A stretch of 64,000 nucleotides of DNA from Ralstonia sp. RRA (GTDB taxonomy: Bacteria > Pseudomonadota > Gammaproteobacteria > Burkholderiales > Burkholderiaceae), in assembly GCF_037023145.1 (NCBI RefSeq), contig NZ_CP146091.1, positions 434,001-498,000 on the forward strand, given 5' to 3'. The position numbers and the translations under genes are program-made. Under the pieces are notes generated by a model that was not told the origin of the DNA, searched no databases, and worked only from the letters and a program-made list of their open reading frames with translations. Positions 7,580-17,579 of this stretch are shown one piece after another (the stretch's first letter is position 1; every line of letters begins with the position of its first letter).

Positions 7580-8860
7580 ATGACCGTTTCTGACGCTTCT
7601 ACTGCACCCACTTCCGCCGCCTCTGAACGCGCCGCAACGGCCACGCCGAAGTATCCGATCACCCCGGAAGTGGCGCACGCGATGGAAGTGTCGCTGCGCG
7701 GCTGCGACGAACTGCTGGTCGCTGCCGAATGGGAGCAGAAGCTGGCCAAGAGCGCCGCGACCGGTGTGCCGCTGCGCATCAAGCTGGGCCTGGACCCGAC
7801 CGCGCCCGACATCCACATCGGCCATACGGTGGTGCTCAACAAGATGCGCCAACTGCAGGACCTGGGGCATCAGGTGATCTTCCTGATCGGCGATTTCACC
7901 TCGACGATTGGGGATCCGTCCGGCCGCAACGCCACACGCCCGCCGCTCACGCGCGAGCAGATCGAAGCCAACGCGCAGACCTACTACCGCCAGGCCAGCA
8001 TGGTGCTGGACCCGAGCAAGACCGAGATCCGCTACAACAGCGAGTGGAGCGACCCGCTGGGCGCGCGCGGCATGATCCAGCTGGCCTCGCGCTACACCGT
8101 CGCCCGCATGATGGAGCGCGATGATTTCACCAAGCGCTTCAAGGCCGGCGTGCCGATCTCGGTGCATGAATTCCTCTACCCGCTGATGCAGGGCTACGAC
8201 TCGGTCGCGCTCAAGTCGGACCTGGAGCTGGGCGGCACCGACCAGAAGTTCAACCTGCTGGTCGGCCGCGAACTGCAGAAGGAATACGGCCAGGAGCCCC
8301 AGTGCATCTTGACGATGCCGCTGCTGGTGGGCCTGGACGGCGTGGAGAAGATGTCCAAGTCCAAGGGCAACTACGTCGGCATCAGCGAGGCGCCGAGCGA
8401 CATGTTCGGCAAGCTGATGAGCATCTCCGACGACCTGATGTGGACGTACTTCACGCTGCTGTCGTTCCGCCCGCTGGCAGAGATCGACCTGATGAAGCAG
8501 GAGATCGCGCTGGGCCGCAACCCGCGCGATTGCAAGGTGCTGCTCGCGCAGGAGATCGTTGCACGCTTCCACAGCCAAGCCGATGCCGAGCGCGCATTGG
8601 AAGACTTCAACCACCGCGCACGCGGTGGTGTGCCGGACGACATTCCGCAGATCGAGCTGTCGGGCGCGCCGCTGGGTATCGCGCAACTGCTTAAGCAGGC
8701 CGGTCTGTGCCCGTCCACGTCGGATGCCAACCGCAACATCGAACAAGGTGGCGTGAAGATCGACGGCACCGTCATCAGCGACAAGGGCTTGAAGATCGAA
8801 GCCGGCACGTTTGTCATGCAAGTCGGCAAGCGCCGCTTCGCACGCGTGGTGCTCTCGTGA
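7580..8860 (+). CDS. tyrS: Tyrosyl-tRNA synthetase
   Basis: Charges tRNA-Tyr in the cytoplasm as a class Ic dimer. It has 426 residues, with HIGH at 79-82 ([13 protein letters not shown]) and KMSKS at 257-261. A C-terminal S4-like RNA-binding domain (about 355-420) holds [18 protein letters not shown]. The motif spacing fits the TyrS2/TyrZ-like branch common in proteobacteria. The ATG at 7580 (MTVSDAST) is chosen; the frame is open upstream, where residues look non-coding. The stop overlaps the GTG start of dtd by four bases (GTGA), indicating coupled translation. Confidence 0.96.
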   Translation: MTVSDASTAPTSAASERAATATPKYPITPEVAHAMEVSLRGCDELLVAAEWEQKLAKSAATGVPLRIKLGLDPTAPDIHIGHTVVLNKMRQLQDLGHQVIFLIGDFTSTIGDPSGRNATRPPLTREQIEANAQTYYRQASMVLDPSKTEIRYNSEWSDPLGARGMIQLASRYTVARMMERDDFTKRFKAGVPISVHEFLYPLMQGYDSVALKSDLELGGTDQKFNLLVGRELQKEYGQEPQCILTMPLLVGLDGVEKMSKSKGNYVGISEAPSDMFGKLMSISDDLMWTYFTLLSFRPLAEIDLMKQEIALGRNPRDCKVLLAQEIVARFHSQADAERALEDFNHRARGGVPDDIPQIELSGAPLGIAQLLKQAGLCPSTSDANRNIEQGGVKIDGTVISDKGLKIEAGTFVMQVGKRRFARVVLS

Positions 8861-9357
8861 TTGGACTGATCCAGCGCGTGTCAGAAGCGGCCGTGCGCGT
8901 AGACGGCCGCGTGGTCGGCGAGATCGGCCCGGGCCTGCTCGCACTCGTGTGTGCTGAACGCGGTGATACCCCCGCCGAAGCCGACCGCCTGCTGGAGAAG
9001 CTGCTGAACTACCGCGTGTTTTCGGACGCGCAGGGCAAGATGAACCTGCCCGTCCGCAACATCGACGGCAACGGTCAGGCAGGCGGCTTGCTAGTGGTGT
9101 CGCAGTTCACGCTGGCGGCCGATACCAAGTCCGGTACGCGTCCGAGCTTCACGCCAGCGGCGGCACCGGAAGACGGCCGCCGCTTGTATGAGCATTTCGT
9201 GGCGCGCGCCCGGGCGCAGCACCCCATCGTCGCGACCGGCGAGTTTGGCGCCGACATGAAGGTGTCGCTCGTCAACGATGGCCCGGTCACGTTCTGGTTG
9301 CAGGTGGCGCCGCAGGTTGTGCGCGCTGCTGCGCCGGAACCGGCCAAATCTGTCTGA
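8857..9357 (+). CDS. dtd: D-aminoacyl-tRNA deacylase
   Basis: This is a proofreading enzyme that removes D-amino acids (and glycine mischarged on tRNA-Ala) from tRNA. The start is GTG, sharing GTGA with the tyrS stop; [16 protein letters not shown] is the canonical N terminus. Catalytic-pocket motifs are SQFTLAAD (about residue 81) and the cross-subunit Gly-Pro motif in [10 protein letters not shown] (about 144). The C-terminal 20 residues are an Ala/Pro tail beyond the conserved domain. Coupling to tyrS is sensible, since D-Tyr-tRNA is the classical substrate. Confidence 0.95.
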   Translation: MIGLIQRVSEAAVRVDGRVVGEIGPGLLALVCAERGDTPAEADRLLEKLLNYRVFSDAQGKMNLPVRNIDGNGQAGGLLVVSQFTLAADTKSGTRPSFTPAAAPEDGRRLYEHFVARARAQHPIVATGEFGADMKVSLVNDGPVTFWLQVAPQVVRAAAPEPAKSV

Positions 9358-9375
9358 CTCGCTCAGGAACCCGTG

Positions 9376-10056
9376 ATGCCACGCGCCGCCGCCATCCCCC
9401 TGCTGATGCCGCAGATTACCCACATCGTGCTCGTCCGCCATGGCGAGACCGACTGGAACCGTGAGCGCCGCCTGCAAGGCCAACTCGACGTGCCACTGAA
9501 CGTGCAAGGGCTGGAGCAGGCCGCGCAGCTGGGCAAGGCGCTTGCGGGTGAGCGGTTTGATGCGGTGTACGCAAGCGATCTGTCGCGTGCCAAGCAAACG
9601 GCGCAGGCGCTGGCAGATCGGGTAGGCGCCACCGTGCGCGACGATGCGGGTCTGCGCGAGCGCCACTACGGCCAGTTCGAAGGCCTGACTTACGCCGAGG
9701 TTGCCGAAAAGCATCCCGCCGAGTTTGCTGCCTGGCAAGAACGCGTGCCCGACTTTGCGCCTCCTGGCGGCGAGACGCTCACCGGGTTCCACGAGCGTGC
9801 GGTGGAAACCGCCCTGCGCCTGATCCGCCGCCACCCCGGCGAGCGCATCGCGCTGGTCAGCCACGGCGGCGTGCTCGATTGTCTGTACCGCCACGCCAAC
9901 GCCATGACGCTCACCGAGCCGCGCCAGCATGAACTGCGCAACGCGAGCATCAACCGGCTCTCGTCCGATGGTCATCAACTGACCGTGCTGCAGTGGGGGG
10001 ATGTCGCGCACCTGGATCTGCTGGTGCTCGACGAAGTGGACCGCCGCGTTCCCTAA
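9376..10056 (+). CDS. Histidine phosphatase family protein (GpmB/CobC-like)
   Basis: This is a branch-1 histidine phosphatase of 226 residues. The phospho-accepting RHG is at 21-23 (VLVRHGETDWN), R71 is in SDLSRAKQTA, and the second catalytic His is H163 in VSHGGVLDC. The family covers cofactor-dependent phosphoglycerate mutase-like enzymes, alpha-ribazole phosphatase (CobC) and broad phosphatases. Nothing here selects among them, and no cobalamin genes are near. It starts at ATG 9376; GTG 9373 or ATG 9406 are alternatives. It lies 18 bases after dtd in the same orientation, probably in one transcript with tyrS-dtd. Confidence 0.9.
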   Translation: MPRAAAIPLLMPQITHIVLVRHGETDWNRERRLQGQLDVPLNVQGLEQAAQLGKALAGERFDAVYASDLSRAKQTAQALADRVGATVRDDAGLRERHYGQFEGLTYAEVAEKHPAEFAAWQERVPDFAPPGGETLTGFHERAVETALRLIRRHPGERIALVSHGGVLDCLYRHANAMTLTEPRQHELRNASINRLSSDGHQLTVLQWGDVAHLDLLVLDEVDRRVP

Positions 10057-10062
10057 AACGCG

Positions 10063-10773
10063 TTACACCCGCAGCCGGAACGGCGTGAAGTCGGTATCGC
10101 GGTCGTAGTAATCCTCGTTCTCGGCGCGCTTGAGGAAGGCGACGACGCGGTAGGTGAGCGGCGTGGCGACGATCTCCCAACCGGTCTTGAGGATGTATTG
10201 CGCGATGGCCACGCGCAGCACCTGTTCGTGCGGCCAGATGCCATAGAAGGCGATCACGTAGAACAGCGACGAATCCACTGCCTCGCCCACCACCGTGGAC
10301 CCGACGATGCGCGTCCACAGCCATTTCCCTTCCGTAGCGATCTTCATCTTCGCCAGCGTGTAGCTGTTGGCGAAGCTGCCACACCAGAACGCAATTAGCG
10401 ACCCGGCGACGATGCGCGGCGTGTTGCCGAATACGTCGTTCAGGCTGTTCTGGTAGCCGGCCATGAACGGCGCCACCGGCAGCGCCAGCACCACCAGCGA
10501 CATGAATGACGCGAAGATCAGCGCGCCAAAGCCCGCCCACACCACGCGCCGATCGCGCCCATAGCCGTACACCTCGGTGAGGATGTCGCCGAAGATGTAC
10601 GAGATGGGGAAGAACAGTACGCCCGCGCCAAACGTGACTGGCCCGATGATCGGCAACGTGACCTGCGCCGCCTTGGCCGCACCGATCAGGTTCGAGCACA
10701 GCAGCACCGTCACGAAGGCGGCCATGACGAAGTCGTAGTAGCGGAAGGTGCGCTGAGGACTCGGGGTAGTCAT
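10063..10773 (-). CDS. Queuosine precursor transporter (YhhQ family)
   Basis: This integral membrane protein of 236 residues has about six hydrophobic helices and belongs to the YhhQ/VUT1 (ECF-like S-component) family, known in E. coli to take up the queuosine precursors preQ0/preQ1. Family features visible are FFPISYIFGDILTEVYGYGRDRRVVWAGF and the polar GSFANSYTLAKMKIATEGKWLWTRIVGSTVVGEAVDS split over several helices. It converges with the phosphatase gene (6-base gap) and follows ruvB by 20 bases on the minus strand, so it may ride on the ruv transcript. Confidence 0.92.
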   Translation of the reverse strand: MTTPSPQRTFRYYDFVMAAFVTVLLCSNLIGAAKAAQVTLPIIGPVTFGAGVLFFPISYIFGDILTEVYGYGRDRRVVWAGFGALIFASFMSLVVLALPVAPFMAGYQNSLNDVFGNTPRIVAGSLIAFWCGSFANSYTLAKMKIATEGKWLWTRIVGSTVVGEAVDSSLFYVIAFYGIWPHEQVLRVAIAQYILKTGWEIVATPLTYRVVAFLKRAENEDYYDRDTDFTPFRLRV

Positions 10774-10793
10774 GGCAGGCGTTATGCAGACCG

Positions 10794-11855
10794 TTAGTTG
10801 TTGCCGTCCCAGAGGTCGCCCTTGGGGGCGCCTAGGCCAAAGTGCTGATACGCCGAGGCCGTGGCCACGCGCCCGCGCGGCGTGCGCTGCAGGTAGCCCT
10901 GCTGGATCAGGTACGGCTCGAGCACGTCTTCAATCGTGTCGCGCTCTTCGCCGATGGCGGCGGCCAGGTTGTCGATACCGACCGGCCCGCCGTTGAACTT
11001 ATGCAGGATCGCTTCGAGCAGCTTGCGGTCCATCAGGTCGAAGCCGACCGCATCGACATCGAGCATCGCCAGCGCGGCGTCAGCCACTTTGCGCGTGATG
11101 ACGCCATCGGCCTTGACCTCGGCGTAATCGCGCACGCGGCGCAGCAGGCGGTTGGCGATACGCGGTGTGCCGCGCGAGCGCTTGGCGATCTCCAGTGCGC
11201 CGTCTTCGGCGATCTTGGCGTTGAGCAGGCCAGCCGAGCGCGTGACGATCTTCGCCAGCTCGGCGGGCGTGTAGAACTCCAGCCGCGCGACGATGCCGAA
11301 GCGGTCGCGCAGCGGGTTGGTCAGCATGCCGGCGCGCGTGGTGGCGCCCACCAGTGTGAACGGCTGCAGATCGAGCTTGACCGAGCGCGCCGCCGGGCCC
11401 TCGCCGATCATGATGTCGATCTGGTAGTCCTCCAGCGCCGGATACAGGATTTCCTCCACCACGGGCGAGAGCCGGTGGATCTCGTCGATGAAGAGGACGT
11501 CGTTGGCTTCGAGGTTGGTGAGCAGCGCGGCCAGGTCGCCCGGGCGCTCCAGCACGGGGCCGGAGGTCTGGCGCAGGTTGACCCCCATCTCGCGCGCGAT
11601 GATGTGCGCCAGCGTCGTCTTGCCCAGGCCCGGCGGGCCGAACAGCAGCACGTGGTCGAGCGCTTCGCTGCGGTTCTTGGCCGCCGTCATGAAGATGTCG
11701 AGCTGGCCGCGCACCTTTTCCTGGCCGACGTATTCGTCGAGCAGCTTGGGGCGCAGCGCGCGCTCGAAGGCCTCCTCGTTGGGGGAGGCGGGGGACGCTG
11801 AGATGATGCGCTCAGCGGAGACGGCCTTGGCGGCGAGCTTGTCGGTTTCGATCAT
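10794..11855 (-). CDS. ruvB: Holliday junction branch migration helicase RuvB
   Basis: The hexameric AAA+ motor drives branch migration with RuvA. It is 353 residues long. Walker [10 protein letters not shown] is at 73-81, Walker B FIDEIH at 122-127, and sensor 1 is in [12 protein letters not shown]. The C-terminal winged helix contains [17 protein letters not shown]. The RuvB N-terminal landmark [18 protein letters not shown] is intact. It lies 64 bases downstream of ruvA on the minus strand, in a ruvC-(GDPD)-ruvA-ruvB order. Confidence 0.98.
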   Translation of the reverse strand: MIETDKLAAKAVSAERIISASPASPNEEAFERALRPKLLDEYVGQEKVRGQLDIFMTAAKNRSEALDHVLLFGPPGLGKTTLAHIIAREMGVNLRQTSGPVLERPGDLAALLTNLEANDVLFIDEIHRLSPVVEEILYPALEDYQIDIMIGEGPAARSVKLDLQPFTLVGATTRAGMLTNPLRDRFGIVARLEFYTPAELAKIVTRSAGLLNAKIAEDGALEIAKRSRGTPRIANRLLRRVRDYAEVKADGVITRKVADAALAMLDVDAVGFDLMDRKLLEAILHKFNGGPVGIDNLAAAIGEERDTIEDVLEPYLIQQGYLQRTPRGRVATASAYQHFGLGAPKGDLWDGNN

Positions 11856-11919
11856 GAGGGGCAGACGGCCCAGGATGGCCGCGAACGGGCCATTTTACCG
11901 CCTCGCCACCGCCTGGGCT

Positions 11920-12501
11920 TCAGCCTTTTGAGAGCGCCTTGAGCGCCAGCTTGATGCCGTCCGACACGCCCGTGCCGGCCGGCACCTGTTTGATGGCGAG
12001 CGCGGCTTCCTTGTCGGAATAGCCCAGCGCGAGCAGGGCGTTGAGCACGTCGACGGCGTCGTCCGACACGGCCGGACCACCAGGAACCGCACCCAGGTCG
12101 GCGCCGAGCTTGCCCTTGAGTTCGAGCAGCAGGCGCTCGGCGGTCTTTTTGCCGATACCGGGAATGCGCGTCAGCCGCCCGGCTTCCTGCAGCGTGACTG
12201 CCTGCGCAAGTTCCGCCACCGACATGCCCGACAGCACCGCCAGCGCAATCCGCGCGCCGATGCCCGAAATCTTGATGAGCTGACGGAAGGTTTCGCGTTC
12301 AGCTGCGGTGCCGAAACCGTAGAGCAGGTGCGCATCCTCGCGCACGATCTGCTGGATGAGCAGCACGATCGGCGCGCCGGTGGCGGGCAGGTTGTAGAAC
12401 GTGCTCATCGGCACGTCGATCTCATAGCCGACGCCGTGGCAATCGACCAGCAGGTGCGGCGGGTTCTTTTCGACCAGCGTCCCGGCGATGCGTCCGATCA
12501 T
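11920..12501 (-). CDS. ruvA: Holliday junction DNA-binding protein RuvA
   Basis: The tetrameric junction-binding subunit loads RuvB. It is 193 residues with the OB-fold N terminus [31 protein letters not shown]. Two helix-hairpin-helix motifs follow: [15 protein letters not shown] at about 74 and [20 protein letters not shown] at about 108. A flexible linker (about 140-150) leads to the RuvB-contacting domain III ([22 protein letters not shown]). The gene directly precedes ruvB. Confidence 0.98.
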   Translation of the reverse strand: MIGRIAGTLVEKNPPHLLVDCHGVGYEIDVPMSTFYNLPATGAPIVLLIQQIVREDAHLLYGFGTAAERETFRQLIKISGIGARIALAVLSGMSVAELAQAVTLQEAGRLTRIPGIGKKTAERLLLELKGKLGADLGAVPGGPAVSDDAVDVLNALLALGYSDKEAALAIKQVPAGTGVSDGIKLALKALSKG

Positions 12502-12555
12502 GTGATTCCTCCAAAACGGGACGCAGTGTAGCTGATGCCGGGCCGCGAAAATGCC

Positions 12556-13704
12556 TCAGCGCTTGAACGTCGACACGGCCTGTCGCCCGATGGCCGGATC
12601 GTCAGTGAAGAAACCGTCGATGCCTGCGCGCAGAAAGGCCTGGATTTCCTGGATCGAGCCGTTGACGTTGCGCGTGTTGTCCGCACCACTGCGCAGGGAG
12701 GGCGGCAGGAAGGTGTTCTCTGGCCGGAAGGTGTAGGGGTGAACGACCAAACCAGCGTTATGCGCGTTGCGGACCAGGTCGGTCGGGTCGGTCAGCTTGC
12801 CGTTGGCATCCAGCCCCATGATGCTGCTCTTGTCCGGGCCGACGCCGTTGGCATAGGCGGCGATGTCGCGCATGCCGCGGCTGGTCATCATGTCGCCGAA
12901 GGTGCGACTGTCCTTGGCGACCACGAAGTCAAACGGCTGCCGGCTGGACGTGCCCATCAATTGCACGAGCTTCCAGTTCGGTTGGCTGCTGCCGATCTTG
13001 TTGCGGATGGTCTTGAGGTTGGCGACTTCAAACGACTGGATGTAGACCGTGGTGCGGCTGGCCGTGAAGGCATCGCGGCGCAGGCCGTCGATCAGTTTGT
13101 CTTCGAGCGGCAGGCCGATCGACTGGAAGTACGTCGGGTGCTTGGTTTCCGGATAGATGGCGATATTGCGGCCGAGCCTGGCGGATTGGTCCCGCGCCAG
13201 CGCCACGATCTCGTCGAGCGTGGGGATCTGGAACTGGTCGTTGTAGACGACGTTGTTGGGACGGATGCTCGGGATGCGCTCGCGGGCGCGCAGCGTCTTG
13301 AGCTCAACGAGGGTGAAGTCTTCCGTGAACCAGCCGGTAATGCTCTGGCCGTCTATCGTCTTGGTGGTCTTGCGGCCGGCAAACGCGGCGACGTCGGCCA
13401 CGTTGGTGGTGCCGGAGATCTCGTTCTCATGCCGCGCCACCAGCACGCCGTCCTTGGTGGAAACGAGATCCGGTTCGATGACGTCGGCGCCATCGTCGAT
13501 GGCCTTTTGATACGACGCCAGCGTGTGCTCGGGCCGCAATGCCGAGGCGCCCCGGTGGCCGATCACCTGGATGGTGGTGATGGGTGTGGTGCCACCACCG
13601 CCACTGCCGTTGGTGCCGCCGTGGTTGTATTCCATCCGGCAGGCGGACAGTGCGACAACTGCAGTCAGGGCAAGCGGGCTCAGCAGGGCAAGGCGGCGCG
13701 ACAT
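12556..13704 (-). CDS. Glycerophosphodiester phosphodiesterase lipoprotein (GlpQ-like)
   Basis: It hydrolyses glycerophosphodiesters to glycerol-3-phosphate and an alcohol; the predicted site is the periplasm or membrane surface. It has 382 residues. A lipoprotein signal ends in LSAC with C22 as the lipidated residue, followed by a Gly/Ser/Thr linker (about 28-42). The GDPD core opens with IGHRGASALRPEHTLASYQKAIDDGADVIEPDL, which supplies the catalytic His and metal-binding Glu/Asp, and continues to LVARHENEISGTTNV with the second His. The C terminus retains DGFFTDDPAIGRQAV. The start is at MSRRLALL after the GGGAGCCCCCG region. Its place between ruvC and ruvA is unusual. Confidence 0.93.
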   Translation of the reverse strand: MSRRLALLSPLALTAVVALSACRMEYNHGGTNGSGGGGTTPITTIQVIGHRGASALRPEHTLASYQKAIDDGADVIEPDLVSTKDGVLVARHENEISGTTNVADVAAFAGRKTTKTIDGQSITGWFTEDFTLVELKTLRARERIPSIRPNNVVYNDQFQIPTLDEIVALARDQSARLGRNIAIYPETKHPTYFQSIGLPLEDKLIDGLRRDAFTASRTTVYIQSFEVANLKTIRNKIGSSQPNWKLVQLMGTSSRQPFDFVVAKDSRTFGDMMTSRGMRDIAAYANGVGPDKSSIMGLDANGKLTDPTDLVRNAHNAGLVVHPYTFRPENTFLPPSLRSGADNTRNVNGSIQEIQAFLRAGIDGFFTDDPAIGRQAVSTFKR

Positions 13705-13783
13705 CGGGGGCTCCCGGAAACGGACTCCCCGCATGGTAGTCGCCGTGCCGTGAGGGAGCTACCTGCAGGCTTTGAGAATCCTG

Positions 13784-14329
13784 TCAGCCGACCAGACGGC
13801 CGCGCCGCACGCGCAGGCCCTTTTGCGCAAGCTGTGGCGCCAGCCCGGCCATGGCGGCCAGCGTCTCGCCGCCGTGTGCGTGGCAGATCGCCACGCCGAG
13901 TGCGTCGGAGGCATCGGAGCCGGGTTTGCCTTCGAGATTGAGCAGGCGCACGACCATCTCCTGCACCTGGTCCTTGTTGGCACGGCCGTAGCCGACCACG
14001 GCCTGCTTCAGTTGCAGCGCGGTGTATTCGAACACCGGCAGGTGGCCGCTCATCAGCCCGCAGATCACCGCGCCGCGGGCCTGGCCCAGCAGCAGTGTCG
14101 ATTGCGGGTTGACGTTGACGAAGACTTTTTCGATGGACGCGCAGTCGGGCCGGTACGTGCTCACCAGTTCCGACACGCCGTCGTACAGCGTTTTCAGCCG
14201 GCTGGGCAGATCGGCATTGCCGTTGCTCTTGATCGTGCCCGAGGCCACGTAGACGAGCTTGTGGCCGTGCCGTTCGAGCACGCCGAAACCGGTTGTGCGA
14301 AGGCCGGGGTCGATGCCGAGGATGCGCAT
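13784..14329 (-). CDS. ruvC: Holliday junction endonuclease RuvC
   Basis: The resolvase cuts four-way junctions symmetrically. It has 181 residues with the full acidic active site: D7 ([11 protein letters not shown]), E67 (ASIEKVFVN), D139 and D142 ([14 protein letters not shown]), almost identical in numbering to E. coli. I chose the ATG giving MRILGIDPG; an upstream in-frame ATG adds residues that look non-coding. It is preceded by the purH terminator and separated from ruvA by the GDPD lipoprotein gene. Confidence 0.97.
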   Translation of the reverse strand: MRILGIDPGLRTTGFGVLERHGHKLVYVASGTIKSNGNADLPSRLKTLYDGVSELVSTYRPDCASIEKVFVNVNPQSTLLLGQARGAVICGLMSGHLPVFEYTALQLKQAVVGYGRANKDQVQEMVVRLLNLEGKPGSDASDALGVAICHAHGGETLAAMAGLAPQLAQKGLRVRRGRLVG

Positions 14330-14352
14330 GAAGGAAGCGAGGTGAGGTGCCA

Positions 14353-14395
14353 AAGAAAAACGGGGCAAGGCGCCAGTTTACGCCTTGCCCCGTTT
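14353..14395 (-). terminator. Rho-independent terminator of purH
   Basis: A 15-bp perfect stem (14358-14372 with 14381-14395) surrounds an 8-base loop. Read on the minus strand it is followed by TTTTTCTTT, so it ends the purH transcript ahead of ruvC. Confidence 0.93.
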
Positions 14396-14417
14396 GATCG
14401 GTCGAAGACCGTGTTGC

Positions 14418-15992
14418 TTAGTGGCGGAAGTGACGCGTGCCCGTGAAGATCATCGCCACGTTGCGCTCATCGGCGGCGGCGATCACTTCATCGTCGCGCA
14501 CCGAGCCGCCCGGCTGGATCACGCACGAGGCGCCGGCATCGACCACCACGTCCAGGCCATCGCGGAACGGGAAGAACGCATCCGACGCCACGGCCGAACC
14601 GGCCAGCGTCAGACCAGCGTTCTGCGCCTTGATGCTGGCGATACGGGCCGAGTCCACACGGCTCATCTGGCCGGCGCCCACGCCCAGCGTCATGCCGCCG
14701 CCGCAGAACACGATGGCGTTCGACTTGACGAACTTGGCGACGCGCCAGGCGAACATCAGGTCGTCCATTTCCTTCGGGGTCGGGTGGCGCTTGGTGACCA
14801 CGCGCAGCTCGCTCGGCTGCACGTTCTTGGCGTCCGGGCTCTGCACCAGCAGGCCGCCGCCAACGCGCTTGAAGTCGTACGCGTTCACGCCGTTGCCGAG
14901 CGGGATTTCCAGCACGCGCACATTCTGCTTGGCCGCGAACACGGCACGCGCGCCTTCCGTAAAGCCCGGGGCGATCAGCACTTCCACGAACTGCTTGGCG
15001 ACGATCTGCGCGGCCGCTTCATCCAGCGGCACGTTGAAGGCGATGATGCCGCCGAAGGCCGAGGTCGAATCGGTCTTGAAAGCCTTCTCATACGCTTCCT
15101 GTGCGGTGCCGCCGATGGCCACGCCGCACGGGTTGGCGTGCTTGATGATGACGCATGCGGCGCCCTTGGCCGGGTCGAACGACTTCACGCATTCCCACGC
15201 GGCATCGGCGTCGGCGATGTTGTTGTACGACAGCTCCTTGCCCTGCAGCTGCGTGTAGTTGGCGAGTGCGCCGTTCACGGCCTTCAGGTCACGGTAGAAG
15301 GCGGCAGACTGGTGCGGGTTCTCGCCGTAGCGCATTTCCTGCACCTTGTCGAAGGCCAGGTTCAGCGTCTGCGGATACGCGCTGCGCGTGCTGTGCGACT
15401 TGTCGGCGCCCAGGCTCGTCAGGTAGTTGGTGATGGCGCCGTCGTACTGCGCAGTGTGCGCGAACACCTTCTTGGCCAGCATGAAGTTGGTCTCGTAGCC
15501 GACGGTGTTGTTGTTGGCCTGCATCTCGGCCAGCACGGTGGCGTAGTCGGCCGGGTCGACGATGACCGTCACGTCGCGGTGGTTCTTGGCCGCCGAGCGC
15601 AGCATGGTCGGGCCGCCGATGTCGATGTTCTCGATGGCGTCGGCCAGCGAGCATTCGTCCTTGGCCACCGTCTGCTGGAACGGGTACAGGTTCACCACCA
15701 GCAGGTCGATGGTCGGGATGCTGTGCTCGGACAGCGCAGCCATGTGCTCGGGCAGATCACGGCGGGCCAGGATGCCGCCGTGCACCTTCGGGTGCAGCGT
15801 CTTGACGCGGCCGTCGAGCATTTCCGGAAAGCCCGTGTAGTCGGCCACTTCCGTCACGGGCAGGCCCGATTCGGCGAGCAGCTTGGCGGTGCCGCCGGTG
15901 GAGAGGAGCTTGACGCCACGCTCGTGCAGGGCACGGGCAAAGTCGACGATGCCGGTCTTGTCGGAAACGGAAAGCAGGGCTTGCTGGATCAT
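14418..15992 (-). CDS. purH: Bifunctional AICAR formyltransferase / IMP cyclohydrolase
   Basis: Catalyses the last two steps of de novo IMP synthesis. It has 524 residues in two domains. The N-terminal IMP cyclohydrolase (about 1-200) begins [39 protein letters not shown]. The C-terminal AICAR transformylase holds [26 protein letters not shown] (the catalytic Lys-His pair) and ends in [26 protein letters not shown] start at MIQQ; ten codons upstream are open but not conserved-looking. It lies 87 bases after fis, in the common dusB-fis-purH order, with its own terminator downstream. Confidence 0.98.
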   Translation of the reverse strand: MIQQALLSVSDKTGIVDFARALHERGVKLLSTGGTAKLLAESGLPVTEVADYTGFPEMLDGRVKTLHPKVHGGILARRDLPEHMAALSEHSIPTIDLLVVNLYPFQQTVAKDECSLADAIENIDIGGPTMLRSAAKNHRDVTVIVDPADYATVLAEMQANNNTVGYETNFMLAKKVFAHTAQYDGAITNYLTSLGADKSHSTRSAYPQTLNLAFDKVQEMRYGENPHQSAAFYRDLKAVNGALANYTQLQGKELSYNNIADADAAWECVKSFDPAKGAACVIIKHANPCGVAIGGTAQEAYEKAFKTDSTSAFGGIIAFNVPLDEAAAQIVAKQFVEVLIAPGFTEGARAVFAAKQNVRVLEIPLGNGVNAYDFKRVGGGLLVQSPDAKNVQPSELRVVTKRHPTPKEMDDLMFAWRVAKFVKSNAIVFCGGGMTLGVGAGQMSRVDSARIASIKAQNAGLTLAGSAVASDAFFPFRDGLDVVVDAGASCVIQPGGSVRDDEVIAAADERNVAMIFTGTRHFRH

Positions 15993-16079
15993 GGTGGGAA
16001 CGCCGGAGGGCGAAAGTGGCACCTTGCGATGCCGTCAGAAAGAAAATCGGTTCGAAGCCTGAACGCTATCTCAGCCAGG

Positions 16080-16313
16080 TCACAGCAACCCGTGCTGTTG
16101 CAACTTTTTGCGCAGCGTGTTGCGGTTGATGCCGAGATAGTCAGCCGCCTGCGACTGGTTATTGGACGCCCATGCCATCACGGTTTCCAGCAGCGGCCGT
16201 TCGACGGCCTGCAGCACCATGTCATAGACATTGGACGGGTTTTCGCCATCCAGGTCGCGGTAATACGTATCCAGGCTGTCGCGGATGCAGCGTTCGATCG
16301 GGTTGCGGCTCAT
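16080..16313 (-). CDS. fis: Fis family DNA-binding protein
   Basis: This is a nucleoid-associated regulator of 77 residues. The C-terminal helix-turn-helix (NQSQAADYLGINRNTLRKKLQQHGL) is typical Fis. The preceding helices (SNVYDMVLQAVERPLLETVMAW) form the dimer core. It is about 20 residues shorter than E. coli Fis and lacks most of the N-terminal beta-hairpin arm that contacts site-specific recombinases. Such short forms are usual in betaproteobacteria. Its ATG overlaps the dusB stop (ATGA at 16310-16313), as in the classical dusB-fis operon. Confidence 0.95.
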   Translation of the reverse strand: MSRNPIERCIRDSLDTYYRDLDGENPSNVYDMVLQAVERPLLETVMAWASNNQSQAADYLGINRNTLRKKLQQHGLL

Positions 16314-17383
16314 GCGGCAAGCAGTTCCTTGTTGTTGTCGTTGTTGTTGCCCGTCGTGGGGCGCTCGCTGTCAGTGGTGTGCTGGTCTTCGTAGACCAAG
16401 CGGTCAGACAGCGCGCGCTGTTCGTCGAAGAACGCGTTGACGGCAGCAAGCTGCGCCGCGGTGTCTTCGATCGTATTCATGCGGTGGCGGAACAGGTTGG
16501 CCCCCGCCAACCCGCGCGTGTACCAAGCGATGTGCTTGCGTGCGGTGCGTACGCCCGTGAATTCGCCGTAGAACGCGTAGTGCTCTTCCAGGTGCGCATT
16601 CATGATCCCGCGAATCTCTTCCACCTCCGGCGCCGGCAGCAGCGTGCCGGTGTTCAGAAAGTGTTCGATCTCGCGGAACAGCCACGGGCGCCCCTGCGCC
16701 GCGCGGCCGATCATGATGGCATCGGCGCCGGTCACCGCCAGTACATGCTTGGCCTTGGCTGGCGTGGCGATATCGCCGTTGGCGACCACCGGAATGCGCA
16801 CCGACGCCTTGACCGCGGCGATGGTGTCGTACTCCGCATCGCCGTGGTACAGGTCGGCACGCGTGCGGCCGTGTACGGTCAGCATGCTGATGCCCGCGTC
16901 CTGCGCGATGCGTGCCACGGTGAGCGCGTTGCGATGTTCGCGGTCCCACCCGGTGCGGATCTTGAGCGTGACTGGCACGCGGTCACCCACTGCACCCACA
17001 ACCGCCTCGACGATGCGCTGGACCAGCGGCTCGTTCTGCAGCAGGGCGGAACCGGCGGCCACGTTGCACACCTTCTTGGCCGGGCAGCCCATGTTGATGT
17101 CGATGATCTGCGCGCCGCGGTCAACGTTGTAGCGGGCGGCCTCGGCCATCATCATCGGCTCGGCGCCAGCAATCTGCACGGAGATCGGCTCCACTTCGCC
17201 TTCGTGATTGGCGCGCCGCATGGTCTTTTCGCTTTTCCAGAGCTGCGCGTTGGACGCGACCATCTCGGACACCGCATAGCCCGCGCCCAGCCGCTTGCAG
17301 AGCTGGCGGAACGGGCGATCCGTCACACCCGCCATGGGGGCGACGAACAGGTTGTTGCGGAGGGTATGCGGTCCGATCTGCAC
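16310..17383 (-). CDS. dusB: tRNA-dihydrouridine synthase B
   Basis: The FMN enzyme reduces uridine to dihydrouridine in the tRNA D-loop. It has 357 residues. The N terminus MQIGPHTLRNNLFVAPMAGVTDRPFRQL sets the TIM barrel. The catalytic cysteine is C100 in NMGCPAKKVCNVAAGSALL, the same number as in E. coli DusB. FMN phosphate-binding segments VVANGDI and MIGRAAQGRPWLF follow, then a helical RNA-binding domain. The last 20 residues form an Asn-rich, probably disordered tail encoded by a TTG-rich microsatellite. It is the first gene of the dusB-fis pair. Confidence 0.97.
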   Translation of the reverse strand: MQIGPHTLRNNLFVAPMAGVTDRPFRQLCKRLGAGYAVSEMVASNAQLWKSEKTMRRANHEGEVEPISVQIAGAEPMMMAEAARYNVDRGAQIIDINMGCPAKKVCNVAAGSALLQNEPLVQRIVEAVVGAVGDRVPVTLKIRTGWDREHRNALTVARIAQDAGISMLTVHGRTRADLYHGDAEYDTIAAVKASVRIPVVANGDIATPAKAKHVLAVTGADAIMIGRAAQGRPWLFREIEHFLNTGTLLPAPEVEEIRGIMNAHLEEHYAFYGEFTGVRTARKHIAWYTRGLAGANLFRHRMNTIEDTAAQLAAVNAFFDEQRALSDRLVYEDQHTTDSERPTTGNNNDNNKELLAA

Positions 17384-17579
17384 GGTGCGCGATGCGTGGC
17401 TAGCGATGGAGAAACGAAAAAACAGCCCCTTCCGCCCGGGTCGATGGACACATTGGGCGGAGCGACGGGGGTGAAAATGCGAGGACGGGATTTTACCGCC
17501 AAACGGCCGAATTGCCTAAATGTTGTGCACAAACTATGCGGCGGTGCGTTCGGCGCGGCCGTCGCTGTCGTGGCAATCG

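Noticed and set aside
14385..16394. 669-codon plus-strand frame opposite purH and fis
   Set aside because: Antisense shadow of purH; His/Arg/Gly/Val-rich composition without recognisable motifs.
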